This document shows positions 33,680-41,136 of a DNA stretch of 64,000 nt, piece after piece. Source of the DNA: Chloroflexota bacterium (GTDB lineage Bacteria; Chloroflexota; Dormibacteria; Dormibacterales; Dormibacteraceae); NCBI GenBank assembly GCA_005881275.1, contig VBEF01000017.1, positions 23,987 through 87,986 of the forward strand. Direction: 5' to 3'. A program made the position numbers and the translations under genes. The notes beneath the pieces are model-generated. The model had not been told where the DNA came from. It ran no database searches and saw nothing but the letters and a program-made list of their open reading frames with translations. Positions within the stretch are counted from its first letter, which is position 1. The number at the start of each line of letters is the position of its first letter.

Positions 33680-34963
33680 ATGAAATCGCGCAAAGCACCG
33701 TTAAGCGTCATCGGGATACTGATGGCGTTGGTGGCCGCCGCCTGTGGCGGCACCACCAGCTCCAACAACCCATCGACCCAAACTGGAACCCTCACGGTCT
33801 GGCTGATGAACGGAAGCGCTCCTCAGAGCGTGGTCGACGGCGTCAACGCCGACTTCAAAGCCAAATACCCCAACGTGACGGTCAACGTCGAGCTCCAGCA
33901 GTGGGGAGACATCGGCACCAAGCTCGATACCGCGTTTGCCGGCAGCACGCCGCCTGACGTGGTCGAGCTGGGCAACACGCTGGTGGCCAAGTACGCCGCG
34001 GCCGGGGCGCTCGGGGACATCAGCGGCAAGAAGTCGTCTTTCGACAACTCCGGAACCTGGCTGCAGTCCCTGACGGACTCCTGCACAGTGTCCGGCAAGC
34101 TCTACTGCGTCCCGTATTACGCGGGCAGCCGCGCGATCATCTACCGCAAGGATTTCTTCGCGGCGGCCAACGTCCAGCCTCCTGACAGCATGGACGGACT
34201 GCTCACCGTGGGCCAGAAGCTGATGGCGGCGCACAGCTCCGACCCGAACTTCTCGGCGCTCTACTACCCCGGCAAGTACTGGTACGCCGCGCTGCCGTTC
34301 GTGTGGGACTTCGGCGGCGACATCGCCACGCAGTCCGGCGGCAAGTGGCAGGGCTCGCTGAACTCACCGAACGCTCAGCAGGGTCTGACGAAGCTCAACA
34401 GCCTGGTCGCAGCGCTCTCTCGCGCCGACAAGACGGGAGACGAGGCCAAGCAGGACGCGGCGTTCGCGCAGGGCCACATCGCGATGATCATCGCCAACGG
34501 GTGGGAAGTCGGCGTCATCACCGACCCCAAGGCGGGCGACCCGAGTCTCAAGGACAAGCTCGGCGCGTTCCCAATCCCGAGCCACACCGCCGGGCAGACC
34601 GCCCCGGTGTTCCTCGGCGGCTCCGACCTCGGTGTCGCGGCCAAGAGCAAGCACCAAGACCTGGCGAACGAATGGGTCGCAACCTTCACCAACAACAAGC
34701 ACATGACCGAGATGGCGACCGTGGGCGGCGTCATCCCCAATAACACCTCGATGCTCAGCCTGGGTACCGGGATCAACGCGGTCTTCTACAGCGCGGCCAA
34801 GAACAGCAAGTTCGTGCCCAACTCGCAGAACTGGGCCAGCGTCGAGAATGCAAACGTGCTTCCTGACATGCTCGTCAAGATATTCACCAAGCAGCAGGCG
34901 ATTCCCGACGCCACTTCGTCGGCGAGCGGTCGCATCACCGCGCTGCTGAACGGCGGCGGCTAA
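33680..34963 (+). CDS. Sugar ABC transporter substrate-binding lipoprotein (amino-sugar operon)
   Basis: 427 residues. Signal peptide with lipobox 'ALVAAAC', then a Gly/Thr/Ser/Asn-rich linker. Family-1 pattern: 'GTLTVWLMNGSAPQ', 'AKYPNVTVNVELQQW', 'TPPDVVELGNT', 'LYCVPYYAGSRAIIYRKD' and 'FLGGSDLGVAA'. AGGGGG precedes ATG 33680. Operon context (DasR-like regulator, NagZ, MurQ, deaminase) points to GlcNAc, chitobiose, GlcNAc-MurNAc or related wall fragments as ligand, by analogy with DasA and NgcE. Tethered to the outer face of the cytoplasmic membrane. Confidence 0.9.
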   Translation: MKSRKAPLSVIGILMALVAAACGGTTSSNNPSTQTGTLTVWLMNGSAPQSVVDGVNADFKAKYPNVTVNVELQQWGDIGTKLDTAFAGSTPPDVVELGNTLVAKYAAAGALGDISGKKSSFDNSGTWLQSLTDSCTVSGKLYCVPYYAGSRAIIYRKDFFAAANVQPPDSMDGLLTVGQKLMAAHSSDPNFSALYYPGKYWYAALPFVWDFGGDIATQSGGKWQGSLNSPNAQQGLTKLNSLVAALSRADKTGDEAKQDAAFAQGHIAMIIANGWEVGVITDPKAGDPSLKDKLGAFPIPSHTAGQTAPVFLGGSDLGVAAKSKHQDLANEWVATFTNNKHMTEMATVGGVIPNNTSMLSLGTGINAVFYSAAKNSKFVPNSQNWASVENANVLPDMLVKIFTKQQAIPDATSSASGRITALLNGGG

Positions 34964-35005
34964 CTCCGTAATTTCGTAGCAGACGAAGCAAGGGGGGCTG
35001 GTTCG

Positions 35006-35950
35006 ATGGGAGTGGCGATCGTCACGCCTGACCTCGAATCGGCTCCCCGGCGTCCGGGCCGGGTTCGGACAAATCTTCTTCCGTACGCGCTGATCGGGCC
35101 GAGCGTGGCGATCATCGCCGGCATCCTGGCGTTTCCGTTGGGGATGCTGGTGTGGCTCTCACTTCAGCGTTACGGCCTGCGCGAGCTCATCGCACATGCG
35201 GGCGAGTGGGTGGGGGCCGCCAACTACCAGAGGATCGTGGTCGATCCGCTGTTCCACCAGGTCATCGTCCGCTCGCTCCTGTTCACGCTTGCGTGTGTCG
35301 GCCTGACGGTGATCCTCAGCACGCTGATTGCGCTCTTGCTGCTCAAAGTGAGCCAGGCGGTCCGCGTCATCGTGATGAGCGCTCTTGTATTTGTATGGAC
35401 GACTCCTGTGATCGTTTCTGTCGATATCTGGCAGTGGATGTTCGATTACGAGTTCGGCGTCATCAACTACCTGCTGACCCAGCTTCACGTAGGGAACTTC
35501 ATCCACCACAACTGGTTTGACAATCCGATCCAGGGCTGGTCGGTCTTCGTCGTCATCGTCGTCTGGGGCGCGATTCCTTTTGTCACGATCACTTTGTTCG
35601 CCGGCCTGCTCCAGGTGCCGAGCGATGTGATCGACGCAGCGCATGTCGACGGAGCGGGCGCGTGGCAGAGGTTCTGGTTTGTGACCGCGCCAATGCTCAA
35701 GCCCATCTTTCTGATCGTGACCTGCCTTTCCACGATCTGGGATTTCGGCGTGTTCACCCAGATCTACGTGATGCTCAACGCCCGGCCGAGCGCCGACTAC
35801 TACACGATCGCCATCTATGCGTACCGCGAGTCGTTCGGCGTGACCCAGTACGGAATGGGAGCAGCGATAGCCGTCGTACTCGTGCTCGTGCTCGTGGTCG
35901 TCACCTTCTTCTACGTGAGGGAGACGGTCAAGGTGGCGGAGATCGCATGA
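35006..35950 (+). CDS. Sugar ABC transporter permease, MalF type (amino-sugar operon)
   Basis: 314 residues with six core helices; first helix 'YALIGPSVAIIAGILAFPLGMLVWLSL', EAA loop 'VIDAAHVDGAGAWQRFWFVTAP'-like, and the late region 'MLNARPSADYYTIAIYAYRES'. Unlike the permeases at 14.9-17.1 kb it has normal length. GGGGGG precedes the ATG. Coupled by ATGA to the MalG-type partner. No ATPase gene is present, as is usual for DasABC/MsiK-type systems with one shared ATPase elsewhere. Confidence 0.9.
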   Translation: MGVAIVTPDLESAPRRPGRVRTNLLPYALIGPSVAIIAGILAFPLGMLVWLSLQRYGLRELIAHAGEWVGAANYQRIVVDPLFHQVIVRSLLFTLACVGLTVILSTLIALLLLKVSQAVRVIVMSALVFVWTTPVIVSVDIWQWMFDYEFGVINYLLTQLHVGNFIHHNWFDNPIQGWSVFVVIVVWGAIPFVTITLFAGLLQVPSDVIDAAHVDGAGAWQRFWFVTAPMLKPIFLIVTCLSTIWDFGVFTQIYVMLNARPSADYYTIAIYAYRESFGVTQYGMGAAIAVVLVLVLVVVTFFYVRETVKVAEIA

Positions 35951-36852
35951 TCGCGCCGGGGACCGCCCAGGGCGTACAGACCGGGCGCGCGCGAGCAGCG
36001 ACCCAGGTCGGGCTCCGGCTCAACCTGGGGGAGCGCACCAGGCAGCTGCTGTATGACGCCACCGGCCTCGCCGTTGCGGCCGTGATGCTGTTCCCGATCT
36101 ACTGGATGGTCGCCACGGCGTTCAAGCCGGGCCACGACATCCTCAGCCTCACGCCGAAATGGATCCCCGCACCGTTCACGCTCGAGAACTTCCAGGACGC
36201 GATCACCCGTCCGTACTTCCTGGACGATGTCAAAAACAGCGTGATCGTCGTCGGGGTGATGCTCGTGCTTGGGCTGACGATCGCGTTCCTCGCCGCGGTC
36301 GGGACTGCTCGATTCGGCTTCAAGGGCCGGACCGCGTTCCTTGTGATGATCATCGGCGTGCAGATGGTGCCGCTGAACGCGCTCATCATCCCGCTGTACC
36401 TGATGCTCGATCGCGTCGGGCAGACCGATGCATTGCCCGGCGTCATCGCTGTCTATCTGGCCGTGGTGCTTCCTTTCATGATCTGGACTCTGCGCGGGTT
36501 CGTGGCGAACATCCCGGCCGAGCTAGAGGAGTCGGCGATGATCGACGGCTGCAGCAGGGTGGGTGCTTTCTTCCGCATCACTTTCCCTCTCGTGGGCCCC
36601 GGTCTCGTGGCGACCGCGATCTTCGGGTTCATCCAGGCGTGGAACGAGTACATCGTGGCCTACGTCCTGCTCTCCAGCCCGAACAATCAGACACTCACGA
36701 TCTGGCTGGCTTCGTTCACGACGAACCACGGGCCGCAGTGGGGGCCGCTCATGGCCGGCGCGACGCTGACCGGGGTTCCGGTGGTTGTCTTTTTCCTCGT
36801 CCTCCAGCGCTACCTGGCCGGCGGGCTGACCGCGGGAGCCGTCAAGGGATGA
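35947..36852 (+). CDS. Sugar ABC transporter permease, MalG type (amino-sugar operon)
   Basis: 301 residues from ATG 35947, which overlaps the previous stop; the longer ORF in the track is shadow. 'AAVMLFPIYWMVATAFKPGHDIL' opens the membrane part, the EAA loop is 'EESAMIDGCSRVGAFFRITFP' in part, 'IQAWNEYIVAYVL' and the terminal 'LQRYLAGGLTAGAVKG' are standard. Coupled to nagZ by ATGA, so uptake and hydrolysis are co-translated. Confidence 0.9.
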   Translation: MIAPGTAQGVQTGRARAATQVGLRLNLGERTRQLLYDATGLAVAAVMLFPIYWMVATAFKPGHDILSLTPKWIPAPFTLENFQDAITRPYFLDDVKNSVIVVGVMLVLGLTIAFLAAVGTARFGFKGRTAFLVMIIGVQMVPLNALIIPLYLMLDRVGQTDALPGVIAVYLAVVLPFMIWTLRGFVANIPAELEESAMIDGCSRVGAFFRITFPLVGPGLVATAIFGFIQAWNEYIVAYVLLSSPNNQTLTIWLASFTTNHGPQWGPLMAGATLTGVPVVVFFLVLQRYLAGGLTAGAVKG

Positions 36853-38255
36853 CCTCGATCGAAAGGCTTGCGCTGCGCTGTCTCCTGCCGGGTTTCCAGG
36901 GCACCTCGGCGCCCGACTGGGCGCTTCGCAGCGCCGCATTGGGATTGGGTGGCGTCGTCCTCTACGGACGCAACGTGGAGAACCGCGCCCAGCTGAGGGC
37001 GCTGAACGCGGCGCTCCACGGCGCGCGTCCGGAGCTGCTGGTTGCGATCGACGAAGAGGGCGGCGACGTTACGCGCCTGGAGGCGACGACCGGCAGCTCC
37101 TATCCGGGCAACCTCGCCCTCGGCTCCGCCGGAGACATCGCGCTCACCAAAGAGGTTGCGGGTGCGATCGGCTCCGAGCTGAACGAGGTGGGGGTCGACC
37201 TCGACCTGGCGCCGGTCGCGGACGTGAACACAAATCCGCTGAACCCGGTCATCGGCGTCCGCTCGTTCGGCTCCGACGCGTCCGCGGTGGCGGCGCACAC
37301 CGCCGCCTGGGTCTCCGGGCTGCAGGGGGCGGGCGTCGCGGCGTGCGCCAAGCACTTTCCAGGCCACGGGGACACGTCGGTCGATTCCCATCTCGCGCTG
37401 CCCGTGGTCGGCGAGGATCCGCGCATTCGGACCCTCGAGCCGTTCCGCGCGGCGATCGACGGCGGCGTGCAGGCGATCATGAGCGCGCACATTGTTGCGC
37501 CGACCATCGACGCCGGGCCGGCGACCATCAGCAGGGCGATCATGACCGGCCTCCTGCGCGAAGAGATGGGCTTCGGGGGCCTCGCCCTCAGTGACGCGCT
37601 CGAGATGCGGGGGTTGAGCAACGGCCGTGACGTCGCGGAAGTCGCCGTCCTCGCCCTGATCGCGGGATGCGACGCGCTGTGCATCGGCGGCCACCTGGCG
37701 GACGAAGAGATCGTGGAGGAGATCGTCGGCGCCATCGCAACGGCGGTGAAGCAGGGGAACCTTTCCGAGCGGCGTCTGGCGGAGGCCGCGGCCCGCGTTG
37801 ATGCGCTGGCTGGATGGCGCAAAAGGCAGGGCGGCAACACGCACATCTCGAACGAAATCGGGATGGCCGCCGCCCGCCGGGCTATCTCGAGCGAGGGGCC
37901 AGTGCACGTCGGCCGCGAGGCTGCGGTGGTCCAGTTCGAGTCGACCCGCTCCATCGCGGCGGGCGATGTTCCCTGGGGCCTGGCCGCATCGCTCGCCACG
38001 CGTGGGGTAAGCGTTACTCGGGTAGAGGACGTCGATGCGGCTGAGGGCAAGAGCCTCATCCTTGTCGTTCGCGATCTGCACCGTCTGCCCGAGCAACGCC
38101 AGGCGATCGAGGCATGGCTGGCGCGGCGGCCGGACGCGATCCTGGTCGAGATGGGAGTGCCCGTTTGCAGGCCTTCAAAGGCCCGCGCCTACATTGCGAC
38201 CAACGGATCGGCACGCGTGTGCGCCGAGGCGGCCGCGGAGCTGATGACGGGATGA
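36849..38255 (+). CDS. nagZ: Beta-N-acetylglucosaminidase NagZ-like (glycoside hydrolase family 3)
   Basis: 468 residues from ATG 36849 (ATGA with the permease stop). The NagZ-type loop 'KHFPGHGDTSVDSHLALP' supplies the catalytic Asp/His dyad used as acid/base, and the nucleophile Asp lies in 'LALSDALEMRGL'. 'IDEEGGDVTRL' is the substrate-binding motif of the family. After the barrel (to about residue 330) there is an extra C-terminal domain of about 130 residues, as in GH3_C-containing NagZ of Gram-positives. No signal peptide, so cytoplasmic: it would cleave imported GlcNAc-MurNAc or chitobiose-like disaccharides. Confidence 0.87.
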   Translation: MTSIERLALRCLLPGFQGTSAPDWALRSAALGLGGVVLYGRNVENRAQLRALNAALHGARPELLVAIDEEGGDVTRLEATTGSSYPGNLALGSAGDIALTKEVAGAIGSELNEVGVDLDLAPVADVNTNPLNPVIGVRSFGSDASAVAAHTAAWVSGLQGAGVAACAKHFPGHGDTSVDSHLALPVVGEDPRIRTLEPFRAAIDGGVQAIMSAHIVAPTIDAGPATISRAIMTGLLREEMGFGGLALSDALEMRGLSNGRDVAEVAVLALIAGCDALCIGGHLADEEIVEEIVGAIATAVKQGNLSERRLAEAAARVDALAGWRKRQGGNTHISNEIGMAAARRAISSEGPVHVGREAAVVQFESTRSIAAGDVPWGLAASLATRGVSVTRVEDVDAAEGKSLILVVRDLHRLPEQRQAIEAWLARRPDAILVEMGVPVCRPSKARAYIATNGSARVCAEAAAELMTG

Positions 38256-38259
38256 CCCG

Positions 38260-39120
38260 TTGAGCGAGAACCTGCACCCACGCGCCGACGAGATCGACGA
38301 CCTGTCGGCACTCGAGTTCGTCGCCCTGATGCACGCCGAGGACGTAGCCGCCCTCAACGCGATCACGCCCAGGCTAGAGGACGTGGCCCGGGCGGTCGAA
38401 GCGGTGACGGAACGCCTCAGCTCAGGTGGGCGGCTGCACTACTTCGGCGCGGGAACGAGCGGTCTGATCGCGGAGCTCGATGCGGCCGAGTGCCCGGCGA
38501 CGTTCGGCGTGGCCGGCGATCGCGTGCTGGCTCACTCGGTCGAAGATACGCAGGAAGACGATCGCGACCTGGGCGGCGAGACAGCCCGCCGCGCTGCGAT
38601 CGGCTCCGGCGACGTCGTGGTCGGGATCAGCGCGAGCGGAAGGACGCCCTTTGTTCTGGGTGCGTTCGAGCGAGCGGCGGTCGACGGCCCGCTGCGGATA
38701 GCGGTCACGTGCAAACCCGGCTCGCCGCTCGGCCAGGCGGCGGATATCGCGATCGAGGTGGACAAGGGTCCTGAGGTGATCGCCGGTTCGACGCGACTGA
38801 AGGCGGGCACCGTCCAGAAGGTGATCCTGAACATGTTGAGCACGGCGGTTTTCACGCGCCTGGCCCACACCCACCGCGGCAGGATGGTCGGCGTCGTCGC
38901 CTCCAACGAAAAGCAGCGCGGTCGGGCCGCGGGCGTGGTCGCCGACCTCGGCGCCGCATCGCGTGAGGAGGCCGTGGGCGCTCTGGAAGCCGCGCGTGGA
39001 AATGTGAAGGTCGCCATCGTCATGCTCCGCCGCGGCCTGAACCCGGATGAGGCGCGCCTGAGGTTGGACGCCGCGGGCGGCGATCTCAAGGTCGTGCTCG
39101 CCGAAGCGCGGCGTCCGTGA
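38260..39120 (+). CDS. murQ: N-acetylmuramic acid 6-phosphate etherase
   Basis: 286 residues with a TTG start 5 nt after the nagZ stop. SIS-domain etherase signatures: 'RLHYFGAGTSGLIAELDAAECPATF' in part, 'VGISASGRTPFVLGAF', and 'GPEVIAGSTRLKAGTVQKV' with 'ILNMLSTAVF'. The usual N-terminal TE(R/K) motif region is shorter. It splits MurNAc-6-P into GlcNAc-6-P and D-lactate. The operon has no visible MurNAc or anhydroMurNAc kinase and no NagA, so those functions must lie elsewhere. Coupled to the downstream SIS gene by GTGA. Confidence 0.9.
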   Translation: MSENLHPRADEIDDLSALEFVALMHAEDVAALNAITPRLEDVARAVEAVTERLSSGGRLHYFGAGTSGLIAELDAAECPATFGVAGDRVLAHSVEDTQEDDRDLGGETARRAAIGSGDVVVGISASGRTPFVLGAFERAAVDGPLRIAVTCKPGSPLGQAADIAIEVDKGPEVIAGSTRLKAGTVQKVILNMLSTAVFTRLAHTHRGRMVGVVASNEKQRGRAAGVVADLGAASREEAVGALEAARGNVKVAIVMLRRGLNPDEARLRLDAAGGDLKVVLAEARRP

Positions 39121-40121
39121 CGGCCCGAACCAGCCGGTTCCGAGCCGAGATCGCCGAGCAGCCGGAGGTGGCGGCGAGACTGCTCGCCCGTGGCGCCGAA
39201 GCAGCTAGCTCCATCGCTTCTCGCGTTCGGGAGGCCGCGCCGCGGGGGTTTGTGATCGCCGCGCGCGGCAGCTCGGACCACGCGGCGCTGTACGCAAAAT
39301 ACCTCTTCGGCGTGCGCAACCAATACCTCGTCGCGCTTGCCGCGCCCTCCCTGTTCACCCACTACGCGCGCCCGCCGCGTCTGGATGGCCAATCTGTGAT
39401 CGGCATCTCGCAGTCGGGTGAATCGCCTGACGTGATCGCGGTCATCGAGGAGGCAAGGCGCCAGGGCGCGCTGACGCTCGCGATCACGAACGATCCGCGC
39501 TCCAAGCTTGCTGCTTCCGCGGAGCTCGTGCTCGCGCTGCAGGCGGGTCCCGAGGTCAGCGTCCCAGCCTCAAAAACCTACACCGCGAGCCTGCTGGCGC
39601 TGGCCCTCATCTCCCAGGCGATGAGTCCAGACCCGTCGTTCGAGTCCGCGCTGAAAGCGGCGCCCGAGTCCATCGCGCGCACCCTCGATCGCGAAGCCGA
39701 GCTGGAAAGCCTCGTCCCGGCTTTGATGGGCCCGCGCGCCATCGTGCTCGGCCGGGGCTTCAACTTTTCGACCGCTGAGGAGATCGCGTTGAAGCTCAGC
39801 GAAACGAGCTACGTGCTCGCGCGTGCGTGGTCGGTTGCGGATTTCGAGCACGGCCCCATCGCGGTGGTCGAGGAGGGTCTGCCCGCGCTCATCGTCGACG
39901 GCGGCGGGCTCGTGGCCGCGAACCTCGAAGCGGTGAAGGCGCGCCTGCAGGAGCAGGGCTGCAAGGTGCTGCACCTGCTCGACGTTTCAGGGCTGCCCGA
40001 AGAGCTCACCCCGATCACGCTGGCCGTCTCCGGCCAGCTGCTCGCTCACCACGTCGCGGTCGCCCGAGGCTTCGACCCTGATCGTCCGCGGACGATTCAA
40101 AAAGTCACCCGGACCTGGTAG
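39117..40121 (+). CDS. SIS-domain sugar isomerase, candidate glucosamine-6-phosphate deaminase (NagB-II type)
   Basis: 334 residues with two SIS domains and no N-terminal glutaminase, the layout of GlmS isomerase-domain proteins and of NagB-II. Motifs: 'FVIAARGSSDHAALYAKYL', 'VIGISQSGESPDVIAVI', 'VPASKTYTASL', 'KLSETSYVLARAWSVADFEHGP' and the terminal 'RGFDPDRPRTIQKVTRTW'. It would convert GlcN-6-P to Fru-6-P and ammonia, finishing the route begun by NagZ and MurQ. Last gene of the operon; its 3' end overlaps a degraded receiver ORF on the other strand. Confidence 0.86.
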   Translation: MTARTSRFRAEIAEQPEVAARLLARGAEAASSIASRVREAAPRGFVIAARGSSDHAALYAKYLFGVRNQYLVALAAPSLFTHYARPPRLDGQSVIGISQSGESPDVIAVIEEARRQGALTLAITNDPRSKLAASAELVLALQAGPEVSVPASKTYTASLLALALISQAMSPDPSFESALKAAPESIARTLDREAELESLVPALMGPRAIVLGRGFNFSTAEEIALKLSETSYVLARAWSVADFEHGPIAVVEEGLPALIVDGGGLVAANLEAVKARLQEQGCKVLHLLDVSGLPEELTPITLAVSGQLLAHHVAVARGFDPDRPRTIQKVTRTW

Positions 40122-40343
40122 TCGCCCGGTGAGGTTCTCGTCGAGGACGATCAGTGCGGGCGTCATGACCGCGAGGAACTCGATCGCGTCTTCGATCGAT
40201 GTCGCGACCTGGACTTCGAAACCGGCCTGCTCGAACTCACGGCGAGCCGATCGCCGCTTGCGCGGATCGGTCAGGACGATGAGGATCCACGGCGTGACCT
40301 GGATCGTGTCTCGCTCGGCGTCGACGGGCGCGACAGCGATCAC
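39987..40343 (-). pseudogene. Truncated response-regulator receiver domain
   Basis: A GTG start (40343) overlaps the stop of the upstream REC gene (GTGA). The first 70 residues read as the first half of a receiver: 'WILIVLTDPRKRRSARREFEQAGFEVQVATSIEDA' pattern and the phospho-acceptor region 'ALIVLDENLTG'. After this the similarity ends and the frame runs 135 nt antisense into the 3' end of the SIS-domain gene. The beta-4/beta-5 part with the conserved Thr/Ser and Lys is missing. It is either a 3'-deleted REC gene at the junction of two operons or an expressed half-domain. Confidence 0.6.
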
Positions 40344-40729
40344 GCCCCGGCCGCCGAGGCGGCCATCAGGCGATTCACTTCCTCCCGCAGCAACGAAAGG
40401 TCGACGGGCTTGCTGATGAAGCTGTCGACACCGCTGCCCTCGAGCGCGTCCCGGACCTCCTGGGAAAGGTCGCCTGTGAGTGCGATGACCTTGATCGGCC
40501 GCAAGACGTACCTCTTGCGCAGGAACTGCAGGACCTCAACACCGTCGTACATGGGCATGTGAACGTCCAGGATTACGAGCTGAAAGTCGCCGCTCGTGCC
40601 CATCTCGAGCGCGCGGTTGCCATCGTGAGCGATCGAGACCGAAAAGCCGTGCGACTCCAGGAAGTAGGTCAGCAGCTCCGCGCTGGGGGCGTCATCGTCG
40701 GCGACGAGTATGCGGCCGCGCCCACTCAC
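40340..40729 (-). CDS. Stand-alone receiver-domain protein (REC)
   Basis: 129 residues from GTG 40729 (GTGA overlap with the upstream gene); the track's N-terminal extension to 40837 is shadow. A full receiver: acidic pair in 'RILVADDDAPSAELL', phospho-acceptor Asp in 'LVILDVHMPMYDGVEVL', Thr in 'VIALTGD' and Lys in 'SFISKPVD'. No output domain, so it probably relays phosphate or controls by protein contact, as CheY-like or DivK-like proteins do. Part of the five-gene kinase operon. Confidence 0.87.
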   Translation of the reverse strand: MSGRGRILVADDDAPSAELLTYFLESHGFSVSIAHDGNRALEMGTSGDFQLVILDVHMPMYDGVEVLQFLRKRYVLRPIKVIALTGDLSQEVRDALEGSGVDSFISKPVDLSLLREEVNRLMAASAAGA

Positions 40730-41136
40730 TGCGCGACTGCCCGCCGGCCGTCGTTCTCGACACCGGCGGACAGGAGCTGTCTTACCTGGACACCGAACGT
40801 GCGAGTGTCGATCGGTTTGGAGATGTAGGCGATGCACCCAGCATCCAGCGCAAGCTCGCGGTCGCCGGTCATCGCATGCGCGGTAAGCGCGACTATTGGT
40901 ACCGCCGCGGTCGCCGAGTCCGCCTTGATGAGCCGCGTCAACGTGAGCCCGTCCTGGCCGGGCAGCTGGACGTCCATCAGGATGAGGTCGGGGACGCAGT
41001 CCCCGAGCACGTCGAGGGCCTCGGGTCCTGAACCGGCGATCCGAACGTCAAAGCCTTCGAGCTCGAGCACCGCGCGAACGAGCATCTGATTGGCCTCGTT
41101 GTCTTCGACGACCAGGATCAGGCTTCGTGCCTTCAT
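40726..41136 (-). CDS. Stand-alone receiver-domain protein (REC)
   Basis: 136 residues. Complete receiver: 'LILVVEDNEANQMLVRAVLE', phospho-acceptor in 'LILMDVQLPGQDGLTLTRLI', 'IVALTAHAM' and 'AYISKPID', followed by a short tail. The pattern is the DivK/two-component hybrid-kinase-associated type. ATG overlaps the stop of the hybrid kinase (ATGA), so the two are made in fixed proportion and this REC is the likely first partner of that kinase. Confidence 0.9.
   Translation of the reverse strand: MKARSLILVVEDNEANQMLVRAVLELEGFDVRIAGSGPEALDVLGDCVPDLILMDVQLPGQDGLTLTRLIKADSATAAVPIVALTAHAMTGDRELALDAGCIAYISKPIDTRTFGVQVRQLLSAGVENDGRRAVAQ

Noticed and set aside
36159-38255. 698-residue ORF as an N-terminally extended NagZ
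   Set aside because: The extension is shadow of the MalG-type permease; the ATGA overlap at 36849 marks the start.
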